Of a DNA stretch of 34,445 bases, positions 1 to 8,083 are shown one piece after another; the stretch's first letter is position 1; every line of letters starts with the position of its first letter. Under the pieces are notes generated by a model. The model made no database searches and was not told where the DNA came from. It worked only from the letters and a program-made list of their open reading frames with translations. Source of the stretch: a virus; IMG/VR virus record IMGVR_UViG_3300025070_000122, positions 1 to 34,445 of that record; one strand, written 5' to 3'. Position numbers and translations under genes: made by a program.

Positions 1-1357
1 AGTCAACCAGTTGGGAAACTGTTCCACTGGGCTTGACACAAGTAATAGCAGTGCTATGAGGGATACCAAGACGGTCAGCCCACTCAGCGTTAGTAGAAAC
101 AGCCACATTTTTAAGATGCTCCAATGTATCAGCTAGGCCAGCATTAGCCGTAGTCATTAATTTGTTATCCATTATCCCTGTGAGTGACACACCGAGCAAG
201 CGTTCTGCTTCTGTGTTGGTAGCCCACACCTTTCGCAAGTAGGGGAACTTAGTGTATGTTGACTGAATGGTTCCAAGTACAGTTGCAAGACGGACTTTTC
301 TTGTAAGGTCTTCCAGACTATCGTTAGCACGGATGACAACTTCCGTAAGATTACAGAACTGATTCGGCCTAAGAATGATTTCCGAACATGGGTTAGTTCC
401 GAACTCATAGCAAGACTCCCTACGGCCATTTTTTGCAGCTTGTTTAACTGATGCTTCTCTGTTGAATATTCCTCGTTCTCCACTACCACTCTCCATTAGT
501 GCAGTCCATTCACGCATGAATGCCATGCTGTCTGGTTTCTCTGAATAAGATACCGAGTTATTAGCCAAGGCTCTATGCCCTGCATTCTCCCACCAGTTAC
601 CTGACTTGGCGTGACGCATACGATCATCAGACAGATTAGACAGACTGATCATAGCACTACGTCTTACACCACCTACCACTACCACCTCACCAATCTTACA
701 CATGAGGTCGTGGCACTCAAGGCTAGATAGTCTACGGCCCTGTGCACCCTTGAATGTTGTGACCGCAAAGTTAAACAAATCAACTAGAGGAGCAGGACCA
801 CTAGCCCTACCACCAAAAGTTTTTAGCCTTGCACCTGCAGGTCTAACTTTGGATACATCCCACTTAGGAATTTCACCAGCCCATAGGAGTGCCAGAACTT
901 GTCTCAAACCCTTAGCCCATCCTTCCTTGCTGTCCTTGATGACAACGCACGTTTCGCTATCGAAAAGAGGCGGAACATCAGGGAGTTTAGTGATGAATTG
1001 ACGCTCAACACTGAAACCAACCCCCGTCCCGCAAAGGAGGATGAACATCGCCTCATCGAAAGACTTAGGATCATCTACGGGTAGATAGCTACAGTTATAC
1101 ATACAGGTATTATCCCTGTCTGCCGCTTTTCCTGCAGTCATAAGTGACCGCATACTAGGCATAACCTCAAGGCTAAGTATGGCATCACGCATTTCATCTA
1201 GGTCAACAGGCTTGAGCCATGTCTTAGCTATGTTCTGCAAGTAACGCTCTACAGTTTCACCCCATGTTTCACGGCGTCCTTCGCCTTCAATCCAACGTGC
1301 ATAGCGGCTGGTTGCAATAAAGGTTTGGTAGTCACTTGGTAGATAATTGTTATTCAT
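1..1357 (-). CDS. nrdJ: Adenosylcobalamin-dependent ribonucleotide reductase (class II, monomeric NrdJ/RTPR type), 3' part beyond window
   Basis: Reduces ribonucleotides to deoxyribonucleotides using B12, supplying DNA precursors. The frame is open from ATG at 1357 to the window edge, giving 452 codons. The sequence resembles the Lactobacillus leichmannii RTPR type: an N-terminal SRYARWIEGEGRRETW stretch, the first redox cysteine in CMYNCSYLP (C89), GTGVGFSVER, FGGRASGPAPL, VVGGVRRSAMISL, then NPCSE at residues 322-326 carrying the thiyl-radical Cys324 and Glu326, and CVKPSGTVSQL at the cut end. The final C-terminal cysteines lie outside the window. First in the nucleotide-metabolism cluster with the MazG-like gene and thyX. 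Assignment to class II is by sequence pattern; no other class fits as well. Confidence 0.93.
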   Translation of the reverse strand, partial: MNNNYLPSDYQTFIATSRYARWIEGEGRRETWGETVERYLQNIAKTWLKPVDLDEMRDAILSLEVMPSMRSLMTAGKAADRDNTCMYNCSYLPVDDPKSFDEAMFILLCGTGVGFSVERQFITKLPDVPPLFDSETCVVIKDSKEGWAKGLRQVLALLWAGEIPKWDVSKVRPAGARLKTFGGRASGPAPLVDLFNFAVTTFKGAQGRRLSSLECHDLMCKIGEVVVVGGVRRSAMISLSNLSDDRMRHAKSGNWWENAGHRALANNSVSYSEKPDSMAFMREWTALMESGSGERGIFNREASVKQAAKNGRRESCYEFGTNPCSEIILRPNQFCNLTEVVIRANDSLEDLTRKVRLATVLGTIQSTYTKFPYLRKVWATNTEAERLLGVSLTGIMDNKLMTTANAGLADTLEHLKNVAVSTNAEWADRLGIPHSTAITCVKPSGTVSQLVD

Positions 1358-1368
1358 ACTTTATTTCC

Positions 1369-1797
1369 TTATACTAAGTCAGACAGGTCAGGTTTCCAGT
1401 AGTTTGAACCTTTTAACACTTTACCATCAGGGCGTTTAAGTGGCTTACCTCTTGGGCCTAGCTTAGACATATTAGATGCGTGTACCCTACGGAAAGCTTC
1501 GTCTAAGTCCCACCCATAAGTAGCTGCATAGCCATACGTAACGTACACCAAGTCAGCTAACTCTTTAAGTAGTTCCTGTGGCCCATCTGCATCACGAACT
1601 TCATTGTACTCTTCTTTGAGAAGTAACCAACGCAGACCCTCTAGCTTTCTACTGTAGCCGTACTTTTCTCCAAGTGGGTGATCCATTGCTGTAGCAAACT
1701 CTTTGACCATATCAAGAGGTGTACAGTCTTTGAGGTTATTAATCATATCCTCTCTGTCGTACTCAGCGAAGTCATCTATTTCTTGTTGTGTAATCAT
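1369..1797 (-). CDS. MazG/HisE-like nucleoside (phospho)pyrophosphohydrolase
   Basis: A 142-residue all-alpha NTP pyrophosphohydrolase candidate. The metal-binding pattern is visible as EEYNE (62-66) followed by ELAD (79-82), and the C-terminal DLDEAFRRVHASNMSKLG stretch is typical of phosphoribosyl-ATP pyrophosphohydrolase-like phage proteins. Such enzymes hydrolyse (d)NTPs to monophosphates, cleansing or recycling the nucleotide pool; some phage MazG proteins are proposed to act on alarmones. Its start overlaps the stop of the small gene 1794-1967 in an ATGA junction and it precedes nrdJ by a few bases, so the two are probably cotranscribed. Substrate cannot be read from sequence. Confidence 0.85.
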   Translation of the reverse strand: MITQQEIDDFAEYDREDMINNLKDCTPLDMVKEFATAMDHPLGEKYGYSRKLEGLRWLLLKEEYNEVRDADGPQELLKELADLVYVTYGYAATYGWDLDEAFRRVHASNMSKLGPRGKPLKRPDGKVLKGSNYWKPDLSDLV

Positions 1798-1967
1798 CCG
1801 TGTTCCCTCACGTTAATGTTGTATATGGTAACGTCATCTATATCAAAGACTAAGTTCTCAAGCAAGTCCCTGATATCTTCATTGTGGTGTACATCATGAG
1901 AAGATAGTATATTGTTTTCTTTATCTACCTCAAGAACAAACGTAGCACTAAACTTTCTAGTCTTCAT
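1794..1967 (-). CDS. Small hypothetical protein, 57 aa
   Basis: Found by reading the 166-bp gap between the MazG-like and DUF3310 genes. ATG at 1967 opens a frame of 57 codons (starts MKTRKFSATFVLEVDKEN) ending in TGA at 1794-1796. Both ends make ATGA overlaps: its start with the stop of the DUF3310 gene and its stop with the start of the MazG-like gene. This tight double coupling is strong evidence that it is translated. The product is acidic in its second half (NEDIRDLLENLVFDIDDVT) and has no membrane segment or motif that I recognise. Confidence 0.72.
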   Translation of the reverse strand: MKTRKFSATFVLEVDKENNILSSHDVHHNEDIRDLLENLVFDIDDVTIYNINVREHG

Positions 1968-2203
1968 TGTTTCTCTACCTTTGCTATTAGTCTAGCACCA
2001 TACCACTCAGCTTTCTTCAAGTCCTCTATACCGTTCTTGTATCGCCACCTGTGTAGGTACTTAGCTATGTTACCTCTTAGGTATCCTATATACTCTTCAT
2101 CAGTTAGAAAGTCTTCTATGTACTCTATACACTCTATAGACCCTGTGCCGTAGTGAGGTGGGCTATTTACCATATCCGTGTCTACTTCTTTCCACTTAGC
2201 CAT
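1964..2203 (-). CDS. DUF3310 family protein
   Basis: A 79-residue protein with the hallmark VNSPPHYGTGSIECIEYIED segment at its N-terminus and the LRGNIAKYLHRWRYKNGIEDLKKAEWY stretch that define DUF3310, a family widespread in phages, sometimes annotated as nucleotide kinase-like but without a proven activity. It sits one base from the upstream gene and overlaps the next small gene by ATGA. Its position among nucleotide-metabolism genes suggests a role there, but this is inference. Confidence 0.85.
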   Translation of the reverse strand: MAKWKEVDTDMVNSPPHYGTGSIECIEYIEDFLTDEEYIGYLRGNIAKYLHRWRYKNGIEDLKKAEWYGARLIAKVEKQ

Positions 2204-2204
2204 G

Positions 2205-2540
2205 TTAGCAGCTACCCTTTGTTTTCGTGAACCTGTTTATCTTTAAGATATTACCATCTGAAGTATAGATTGGCTTCTCTTGTTCTCTCTCCATTGAATC
2301 ATTCATAATCTCTTGTATCTTGGACTCAACCCTAGCCTTTAGACCCTCTAAAAGATCAGACTCCTCATCTAGTGCTAACTCAAACAAAGCATTCATAGTT
2401 AATGCTACATCAAGAGCTATCTCTAAGGCGTCATCATCCAAGTAGTTATCGGGCGATTTGTATATACAAGTCTCTATGCGCCCATCTCCTAGAGGCTTTA
2501 TCAATATCGCAACTTCACCCTCACCTATATCACTAGACAT
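2205..2540 (-). CDS. Hypothetical acidic protein, 111 aa
   Basis: Not recognised. The protein is acidic (YLDDDALEIALD, LALDEESDLLEG) with a likely helical middle and a basic C-terminal tail (KINRFTKTKGSC). It begins where the endonuclease gene 2540-2983 stops (one shared base) and ends one base before DUF3310, so it is firmly embedded in the replication operon. No membrane segment or metal motif is visible. An accessory role in recombination or nucleotide metabolism is suggested only by position. Confidence 0.7.
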   Translation of the reverse strand: MSSDIGEGEVAILIKPLGDGRIETCIYKSPDNYLDDDALEIALDVALTMNALFELALDEESDLLEGLKARVESKIQEIMNDSMEREQEKPIYTSDGNILKINRFTKTKGSC

Positions 2541-2983
2541 TAATCTTTCCTTTTTGTTTTGAGAGGTATTATTTTAGCCGTAACACATGCGCCGGGAGAT
2601 GTCAACCATTCATTTGGTATCAACCTATGAGCATATAAGAAGTCATTCTTCTCGCACCAATCACCATACGTAGTCTTGGAACCTTTATATAGCTTACCCT
2701 TAGAGTTACTAAAGACAAACCTTATGTCTAACTCAGGATGCTGCTTCCTTACTTGTATATGCTTGTACCTGTCTTCACTATCAAAGATACCTTTAGTTTC
2801 AATAAAGATACCATTGTCTAACTGAAAGTCAGGAGTGTAAGTACGGTAACGCAAGTCCTCCCATTCTATTTTAAGTAACTCATACCTTACCTTTTTCTGG
2901 CACTCAGACAAAACAAGAGCAGTCTGTTTTTCAAGACCACTCCTGTACTTGGCTTTAAGGTGTTGCCTCTTAGGTTTAGGCAT
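2540..2983 (-). CDS. T7 endonuclease I-like Holliday-junction resolvase
   Basis: Resolves branched DNA (Holliday junctions, replication forks) before packaging. The 147-residue protein matches the phage T7 endonuclease I pattern throughout: YRSGLEKQ with Glu18, YTPDFQLDNGIFIETKG with Asp52, Glu62 and Lys64 (the D-(x)n-ExK PD-(D/E)XK triad), DRYKH, LDIRFVFSN, KLYKGSKTTYGDWCEKN and a closing PNEWL. Length equals the T7 enzyme closely. It overlaps the upstream exonuclease gene by 8 bp. All four active-site residues known from T7 (E, D, E, K) are present. Confidence 0.93.
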   Translation of the reverse strand: MPKPKRQHLKAKYRSGLEKQTALVLSECQKKVRYELLKIEWEDLRYRTYTPDFQLDNGIFIETKGIFDSEDRYKHIQVRKQHPELDIRFVFSNSKGKLYKGSKTTYGDWCEKNDFLYAHRLIPNEWLTSPGACVTAKIIPLKTKRKD

Positions 2984-3845
2984 CTGTCTTTAGCTTAGTA
3001 TATGCCACGTTAGGTGGCGTTAGTTTACCTTGATAGGTTCTTGATGGTAGTTCTTGATAGTCAGGCCAACAAGCTTTCTTAAATGAACAGAAGCTACACT
3101 CTCTGCATAGTATCCTATTGCCTGACTCCTTCTTACGGTAAGTCTCTGCAACATCTGTGTACTGTCGCTCAAGTGGCTCATCGTTCTCTAGGTAGTCATA
3201 GGTATCACGCATCTTATCTAAGACAGCCTCAACGTCAACGTGCTTGGCTGAAACGTACTTGTGATGACCGTTAGCTTTGTTGACTACCCACCAGCCACCA
3301 ACCTTCTTACCTGCTGCTGTAGCGTAGCCTACAAGCTGTGCTACGTATCCAAAAGGGTCACTAGCCTGTAGTGTCTCAAGGTCAACAAACTTTTTAGTGT
3401 AGGAATAATCAGATGCAGACTTTATGTCATCTACTCTGCCTTCCATAACTAAGTCATACTCTCCTCTGATTGGGCGTCTACCACCACCTAAGTCTAAGTT
3501 CACAACATCATTATCTTTAAACTTGACTCCTGCTGTACGCAGTACACCTTTGAATACCGCCTCAACTATATCACCTAGCATCATGTTCATCATGAACTGA
3601 TCAGGTAGTGGTGACTTCTCCTCTGGTTTATTCTTCTCAAACCATAGTTGACATTTAGGGCGTCCAATGTTTGACATTCTAAGTTTAAACTTATCACGTG
3701 GACCCCCGTTGAACTGCTTGTCTAAGCCTTCTTTGACATCAGAGGCAACCTTATCAATGATTGCCTCCGACATACTGGACTTGCCTAGAGTAGCATCCCG
3801 CATCAACTTCTTAATAGGAAGTTCAGCAGCATGGTTCATATCCAT
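2976..3845 (-). CDS. Cas4/AddB-like PD-(D/E)XK exonuclease with Fe-S cluster motif
   Basis: A 289-residue nuclease. The catalytic core is GDIVEAVF (Glu95), IRGEYDLVMEG (Asp131) and VDDIKSAS (Asp140, Lys142), with a downstream QLVGYA motif (Gln170), as in RecB-family nucleases. Cys65 in RPKCQLWFEK together with C250-x2-C253-x5-C259 reproduces the C-(n)-CxxCx5C cluster signature of AddB and Cas4. It probably resects DNA ends for recombination or degrades DNA, next to the endonuclease I-like resolvase and the 291-residue acidic protein, forming a recombination module. No CRISPR genes accompany it. Start ATG 3845 lies just downstream of the preceding stop. Confidence 0.86.
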   Translation of the reverse strand: MDMNHAAELPIKKLMRDATLGKSSMSEAIIDKVASDVKEGLDKQFNGGPRDKFKLRMSNIGRPKCQLWFEKNKPEEKSPLPDQFMMNMMLGDIVEAVFKGVLRTAGVKFKDNDVVNLDLGGGRRPIRGEYDLVMEGRVDDIKSASDYSYTKKFVDLETLQASDPFGYVAQLVGYATAAGKKVGGWWVVNKANGHHKYVSAKHVDVEAVLDKMRDTYDYLENDEPLERQYTDVAETYRKKESGNRILCRECSFCSFKKACWPDYQELPSRTYQGKLTPPNVAYTKLKTDA

Positions 3846-3846
3846 A

Positions 3847-4722
3847 TTAGTATGGAGCCTCCTCTACTTGTACGATAGCATCAAGCACATCAGGTGAGAT
3901 AGCTACATCAGGCTTGTTCAACTTCTTCCACTCACTAAGAATGTAATCATTAGAGTTGTCTATGTAGTCAACAAAAGAACGAAGTGTATCTTGATCATCT
4001 TCCTTCATAGATACCTTAGACCCCAGTGATGCCACCACAGTAGCGTAACTATTAGTAGACATCTTTTCTTTCTTAGATGTAAGCTTGATAGTATGCTCAA
4101 TAGGTAACAACTTCTTAGCGGTTATCTCCTGTAGTGCAGCGTCCATAGACTTCTTGCTTTGGAAGTTCTTAACGTAATACACAAAGTCAATCTCACCATC
4201 GTAGCCCTGCATAGGATTACCTTCAGCATCAAAAGGCTTGTTAAGTGTAACCTTACCAAACAGTACTTTGGAGTTCTTCACACTACTTTGTCGTGCCTTG
4301 TAGTCTTCATCTAAAGCAGCCCATTCTTCTGGCGTCCTGTACTTACTATCTCGGCCTAGATTAAATGTACCTCTACTATCCTTCAAGTCACCCTTAAGTT
4401 TAGTAACCATGACTGTGCTATGTGACCTACCTATATCAGTGTCGAACTGCGTCCACTGCTGCCGCTGTGCAAATAAACGGATGGATACAGATCGACTATA
4501 CACCTCGTTACCTTCACCATCTTTGAGCTTGTATGCTCCAAGTGGTACTACAACCTTCTCTTCTACCTCGTCATCGACAACATGTTCAACCATGATAGGT
4601 GCTTGCACCTGATTCAACATTGGTATCTTTGGTGCAGAAGAAGTAGACGTATCCATTTCTCCGAAACCCATTGCCGCTGCCAAGTCTGATCCAGCGAAGT
4701 TAGTACTCAACTCATTGCTCAT
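3847..4722 (-). CDS. Hypothetical protein, candidate ssDNA-binding/recombination partner, 291 aa
   Basis: Not recognised by motif. The 291-residue protein has a flexible Ser/Ala/Met-rich N-terminus, then a mixed alpha/beta region (SVSIRLFAQRQQWTQFDTD, KVLFGKVTL, GEIDFVYYVKNFQSKKSM) and a C-terminus ending QVEEAPY. Its place between DNA polymerase and the exonuclease is where many phages keep an ssDNA-binding or annealing protein, so that role is proposed from context only. A TTGACA-N17-TATAAC promoter (4756-4784) lies directly upstream, and the SD AGAAAGGA precedes the ATG at 4722. Confidence 0.6.
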   Translation of the reverse strand: MSNELSTNFAGSDLAAAMGFGEMDTSTSSAPKIPMLNQVQAPIMVEHVVDDEVEEKVVVPLGAYKLKDGEGNEVYSRSVSIRLFAQRQQWTQFDTDIGRSHSTVMVTKLKGDLKDSRGTFNLGRDSKYRTPEEWAALDEDYKARQSSVKNSKVLFGKVTLNKPFDAEGNPMQGYDGEIDFVYYVKNFQSKKSMDAALQEITAKKLLPIEHTIKLTSKKEKMSTNSYATVVASLGSKVSMKEDDQDTLRSFVDYIDNSNDYILSEWKKLNKPDVAISPDVLDAIVQVEEAPY

Positions 4723-4755
4723 TATATATCCTTTCTGAGCTTTAAACGAACCGTA

Positions 4756-4784
4756 GTTATACCATTATACATCAACAGTGTCAA
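4756..4784 (-). promoter_or_regulatory. Sigma70-like promoter driving the recombination module
   Basis: On the minus strand TTGACA (4779-4784) and TATAAC (4756-4761) are separated by exactly 17 bp, with the polA stop codon inside the spacer. It would launch transcription about 30 bp upstream of the 291-residue gene. The element shares TTGACACT and GGTATAACTA with the capsid promoter at 32947-32974. Confidence 0.7.
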
Positions 4785-6846
4785 GCCAATTCGGTCCTAT
4801 CTTGGCTTCTAAAAGTAGAGGTACATTCATTTCTACCCCATAGTATCTGTTAATTATTGCATCTAGGTTTTTATTAACATCATCAATAACACCTAGCACC
4901 TCCTTCTCTTCTTGTGGGTGTATATCTATCACCGCTGAGTCATGAACACTGTTCACCAGCCGTGACCGTAAACCTTTGAGCCTGTTATCTATCTCAAGTA
5001 ATACAACAGGTACAACATCACCAGTAGCAAACCCCTGCACTGGATAGTTCTTAATCCTAGTGAAGTTAGTAGGTGTGCCATTGGCTCTGCGATGTGTGCC
5101 GGGAAATGCATACTGCCTACCTGACACATTAGTTATCTTTTGCAGTCGTATAGCCTCACTACCTAGCTTCTTGTGCCACTTACCTATACCCTCGTACTTC
5201 TCAAGAAAATGATGGTAGTATGCAGCTTCAGCCTTAGTTCTACCGAACCCTGTCGCACCAAAGAGAGGAGCGAAAGTATGTTCTTTAGCTGCTTGCCTAG
5301 TTGTAGGCTGTCCTGCATCAGTGATGATCTGTGCAGTGTAAGAGTGTACATCAAAGCCTGTATTGATCTCTTCCATAGCTATAGGGTCTTGTGACAAGAA
5401 TGCTGCAGCCCTAAACTCTAGCTGTGCAAAGTCTGCTTCCATAACCTTTCCACCTTCCCATCGTGATATGAATACACGTTTTACAGGGAACGTACCGCCT
5501 CTAGGCATGTTCTGCATGTTAGGCTCACGCCCACTGAACCTGCCAGTAGACGTAATGTGTTGCGTTAATGACACATGTAGTATGTCATCTGGCTTGGTGT
5601 AGGTTTCAATACCGTCAACAAAACTTGACAGGTAACTAGATACAGCATTGAGTCTTTTTAAGTCTTCAAGAAACTTAACAGCTACATCCATGTTGTTATC
5701 TATCGCTGTTGCCCTAAGAATATCTAGTACGTCTTTTCCTGTAGAGAAGCCACTAGCACTAACCCAAGAAGCATTAGGAGGGAAGAACCCAAATCCAGCC
5801 ATACGAGACTGCTTCTTAAGTTGATATCCTCTGGCATCACAGTCCTTACATTTGTTGGGTCTTGCATACTTACTCCCATCTTTCTTTACTTTGTACGTTT
5901 CTGCATTACCTTCACAAGTGGGACAAGTGAACGCCTCAGTGCGATACAGAAGATCACTGTTAGCATTGATTATTTCCTTTAGTTCGCTTAACTTCTTGCA
6001 GTTATCAAACAGATTAGGCCAATCATCTTTTGAGTGAGGCTTACGACTAAAGATTACCTGAGACATCTGCTCTGGACTGTTCAAGTTAACAGGTGTGTCA
6101 CCCATAACCTCACGTACCTGCATCTGTAAGCGTGATTGTATAGCACCTCGCTCTTCTTCGTACTCTTTACGCACTGCATCAAGAGCCTTACGATCTACCT
6201 TCATACCTGTCTGCTTCATACGGGTGAGTAGCTTACATACATTGAATGTAATGTCTCTCACTTTGATAAGGCTTGCTGACTCAGGAGCAGCAAAGTCTGC
6301 AACCTGTGCGTGAAACAGTTCAGCAGTGGTGTTACAATCAGCCTCAAGATAAAAAGTCAATTCTGATAATGGTATCTCATCTGTATTGTACCCGTCCTTG
6401 AAGTACTTCTTTAGGGTGTCATCTTTTTGAAACTCAAGATTTCTACGGATAGCTGTATTACCTAAAGACATAGATATCTTTTTAGCTACACCATTGGGTG
6501 TGATCTCTAGGTTGTTTCCTCTGAGTAATATACTCTCAGCTAACATGGTATCCCATATAGGCCCATCATATTTGAAGCCGCACTCCCACAGCCAAGCTAA
6601 GTCATGCTGTGCATTGTGCATGATGAGCAAGGTAGTGTGGTCTAGTATCTTCTGTATACGTCTAGCTTCAATTCCTGACTGATCAACGTATTCCTTGTGC
6701 TGAAGATCAAACGTTTGTGTCTCATCTCCATCATCCACATCACGTACACCCACATTAACTAAGAAGTTGTCAGGCTCCCAAGGGTCTAGGAATAACTTGT
6801 TGTTCCTCTTCTGTGTTGTATTCTCAACATCTAATACAAACCGCAT
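4765..6846 (-). CDS. polA: DNA polymerase I (family A) with 3'-5' exonuclease and inserted DnaJ-like zinc module
   Basis: Replicative polymerase, 693 aa. Exonuclease motifs are present: DVE (D6, E8), HNAQHD (N78, D82) and YLEAD (Y166, D170). The polymerase half has TSTGRFSGREPNMQNMPRG (432-450), motif A ADFAQLE (D472), motif B R517-x3-K521-x3-F525-x3-F529 and motif C VHD (H635, D636). Between the two halves, CPTC (308-311) and CKDC (333-336) form a CxxC...CxxC zinc-binding module resembling part of the DnaJ central domain, as I recall from HMO-2011-type phage polymerases. Motif B carries Phe529 where E. coli Pol I has Tyr766; Phe525 matches Phe762. SD AAAGGA precedes the ATG. Confidence 0.95.
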   Translation of the reverse strand: MRFVLDVENTTQKRNNKLFLDPWEPDNFLVNVGVRDVDDGDETQTFDLQHKEYVDQSGIEARRIQKILDHTTLLIMHNAQHDLAWLWECGFKYDGPIWDTMLAESILLRGNNLEITPNGVAKKISMSLGNTAIRRNLEFQKDDTLKKYFKDGYNTDEIPLSELTFYLEADCNTTAELFHAQVADFAAPESASLIKVRDITFNVCKLLTRMKQTGMKVDRKALDAVRKEYEEERGAIQSRLQMQVREVMGDTPVNLNSPEQMSQVIFSRKPHSKDDWPNLFDNCKKLSELKEIINANSDLLYRTEAFTCPTCEGNAETYKVKKDGSKYARPNKCKDCDARGYQLKKQSRMAGFGFFPPNASWVSASGFSTGKDVLDILRATAIDNNMDVAVKFLEDLKRLNAVSSYLSSFVDGIETYTKPDDILHVSLTQHITSTGRFSGREPNMQNMPRGGTFPVKRVFISRWEGGKVMEADFAQLEFRAAAFLSQDPIAMEEINTGFDVHSYTAQIITDAGQPTTRQAAKEHTFAPLFGATGFGRTKAEAAYYHHFLEKYEGIGKWHKKLGSEAIRLQKITNVSGRQYAFPGTHRRANGTPTNFTRIKNYPVQGFATGDVVPVVLLEIDNRLKGLRSRLVNSVHDSAVIDIHPQEEKEVLGVIDDVNKNLDAIINRYYGVEMNVPLLLEAKIGPNWLDTVDV

Positions 6847-6859
6847 TGTATTCCTTTCA

Positions 6860-8083
6860 TTAGGCTAGGTACTGTGACCTGCCCCCATCTAACTCACAAT
6901 GGACAACCCCATGCCATCCACCTTTTAATTTGTTCTTAGCTACATTGATGTGTCGCTGGTTGTCATCGTCATCACCCTCAGTAACTTGGTTCTTAGCAAT
7001 CAACAACATCAGGTCTGCCTCTGCTGCCTTGCCTGTCTTACTCCCCTCTAACATAGATTGATCTAAGTAAACTTTATCTTGTGCATCAGCAGACAACTGA
7101 CTCATCCATATGATAGCGCAATTATACTTCTTAGCTATATTACGCGCATGAATAGCAGCAGTTTTGAGATACACATCTGACTTGTCACTGCTCTTTACAG
7201 CAAACTTATCACCCATGTCAAGTACAACTATGTCGGGCTTGCTATGCTTAATGATGTTCTCTACCCAACCTAAGTCTTTACCTGTGCTATCAAACATACT
7301 TATCTGATCACGTACCTTCTTGTACCTAGCTGCAGCTAACGCATAGTTAGACTTGATCTCGTCTGTATCCATACTGGCAGCAGCGCACAGGTAGCGTTCA
7401 GCTACACGTACATACTCTTCCTCATTACACAACACCATACACTTAGCACCCTGCTCTGCAAATCCACTAGGCGAGGCAATAGTAGACGCATGGAAGCTTG
7501 TCTTACCTGTGTTAGGTCTAGCACCCACAATGATAAAGTGTCCACTACTAATTCCTTCTATGCGCCCGGCGAGGCTAGGTATGTTCCACTTCCACTGTGA
7601 CTGTTTAGTACCAGCCTCTAAGATGGTATCTATATCAATGTCAGCCCACTCAACATTCATGTTAGGCATGAAGTTATCCTCATGTGCCTCTAGCACTTGG
7701 CGTAGTGGCTCAAGGGACGTAAGCTTACCGTTAACGTAGTCAAACCCTAAGTTAGCTACTTGCTCCCCTACGTGCTGCCTAAACATCCTAGACAGTACAT
7801 CAGAGGCTACCTCCCTAGACATAGGAACCTCTTTGCGTAGCTTGGCAAACAGACCCTCATACAGAACCTTGTTAGCTGTGGTCATGGTACTATACTCAGA
7901 GAAGAACAAAGCCTCTAACTCAGAAGTAGATATATTACAGTCATACTTTTCCATAGCGTTGTCCAACACACGTTTGATCTTGCGTACATCTTTAGTGAAC
8001 AACTTGTCAGGGCATTTAATACCCTTGTGATCCTCATAGAACTCCTGATCGTGTAGGGTTCTAATTAAAGATAGCTCCATCAT
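6860..8083 (-). CDS. DnaB/RecA-fold replicative helicase
   Basis: Unwinds DNA ahead of the fork. The 407-residue protein has a helical N-terminal region, then a RecA-type ATPase core with Walker A GARPNTGKTS (187-196), Walker B PDIVVLDMGDKF (around 284-293) and an IIWMSQLS sensor strand typical of DnaB and T7 gp4 C-terminal helicase domains. Unlike T7 gp4, the primase is a separate gene (10516-11289). The start overlaps the stop of thyX by 4 bp, so translation is likely coupled. The N-terminal 170 residues show no zinc finger and may serve as a loading or oligomerisation domain. Confidence 0.9.
   Translation of the reverse strand: MMELSLIRTLHDQEFYEDHKGIKCPDKLFTKDVRKIKRVLDNAMEKYDCNISTSELEALFFSEYSTMTTANKVLYEGLFAKLRKEVPMSREVASDVLSRMFRQHVGEQVANLGFDYVNGKLTSLEPLRQVLEAHEDNFMPNMNVEWADIDIDTILEAGTKQSQWKWNIPSLAGRIEGISSGHFIIVGARPNTGKTSFHASTIASPSGFAEQGAKCMVLCNEEEYVRVAERYLCAAASMDTDEIKSNYALAAARYKKVRDQISMFDSTGKDLGWVENIIKHSKPDIVVLDMGDKFAVKSSDKSDVYLKTAAIHARNIAKKYNCAIIWMSQLSADAQDKVYLDQSMLEGSKTGKAAEADLMLLIAKNQVTEGDDDDNQRHINVAKNKLKGGWHGVVHCELDGGRSQYLA

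Noticed and set aside
172-489. 105-codon minus-strand open frame at the left end
   Set aside because: It lies in another frame of the continuous nrdJ coding sequence, which carries the conserved NPCSE and other RNR motifs.
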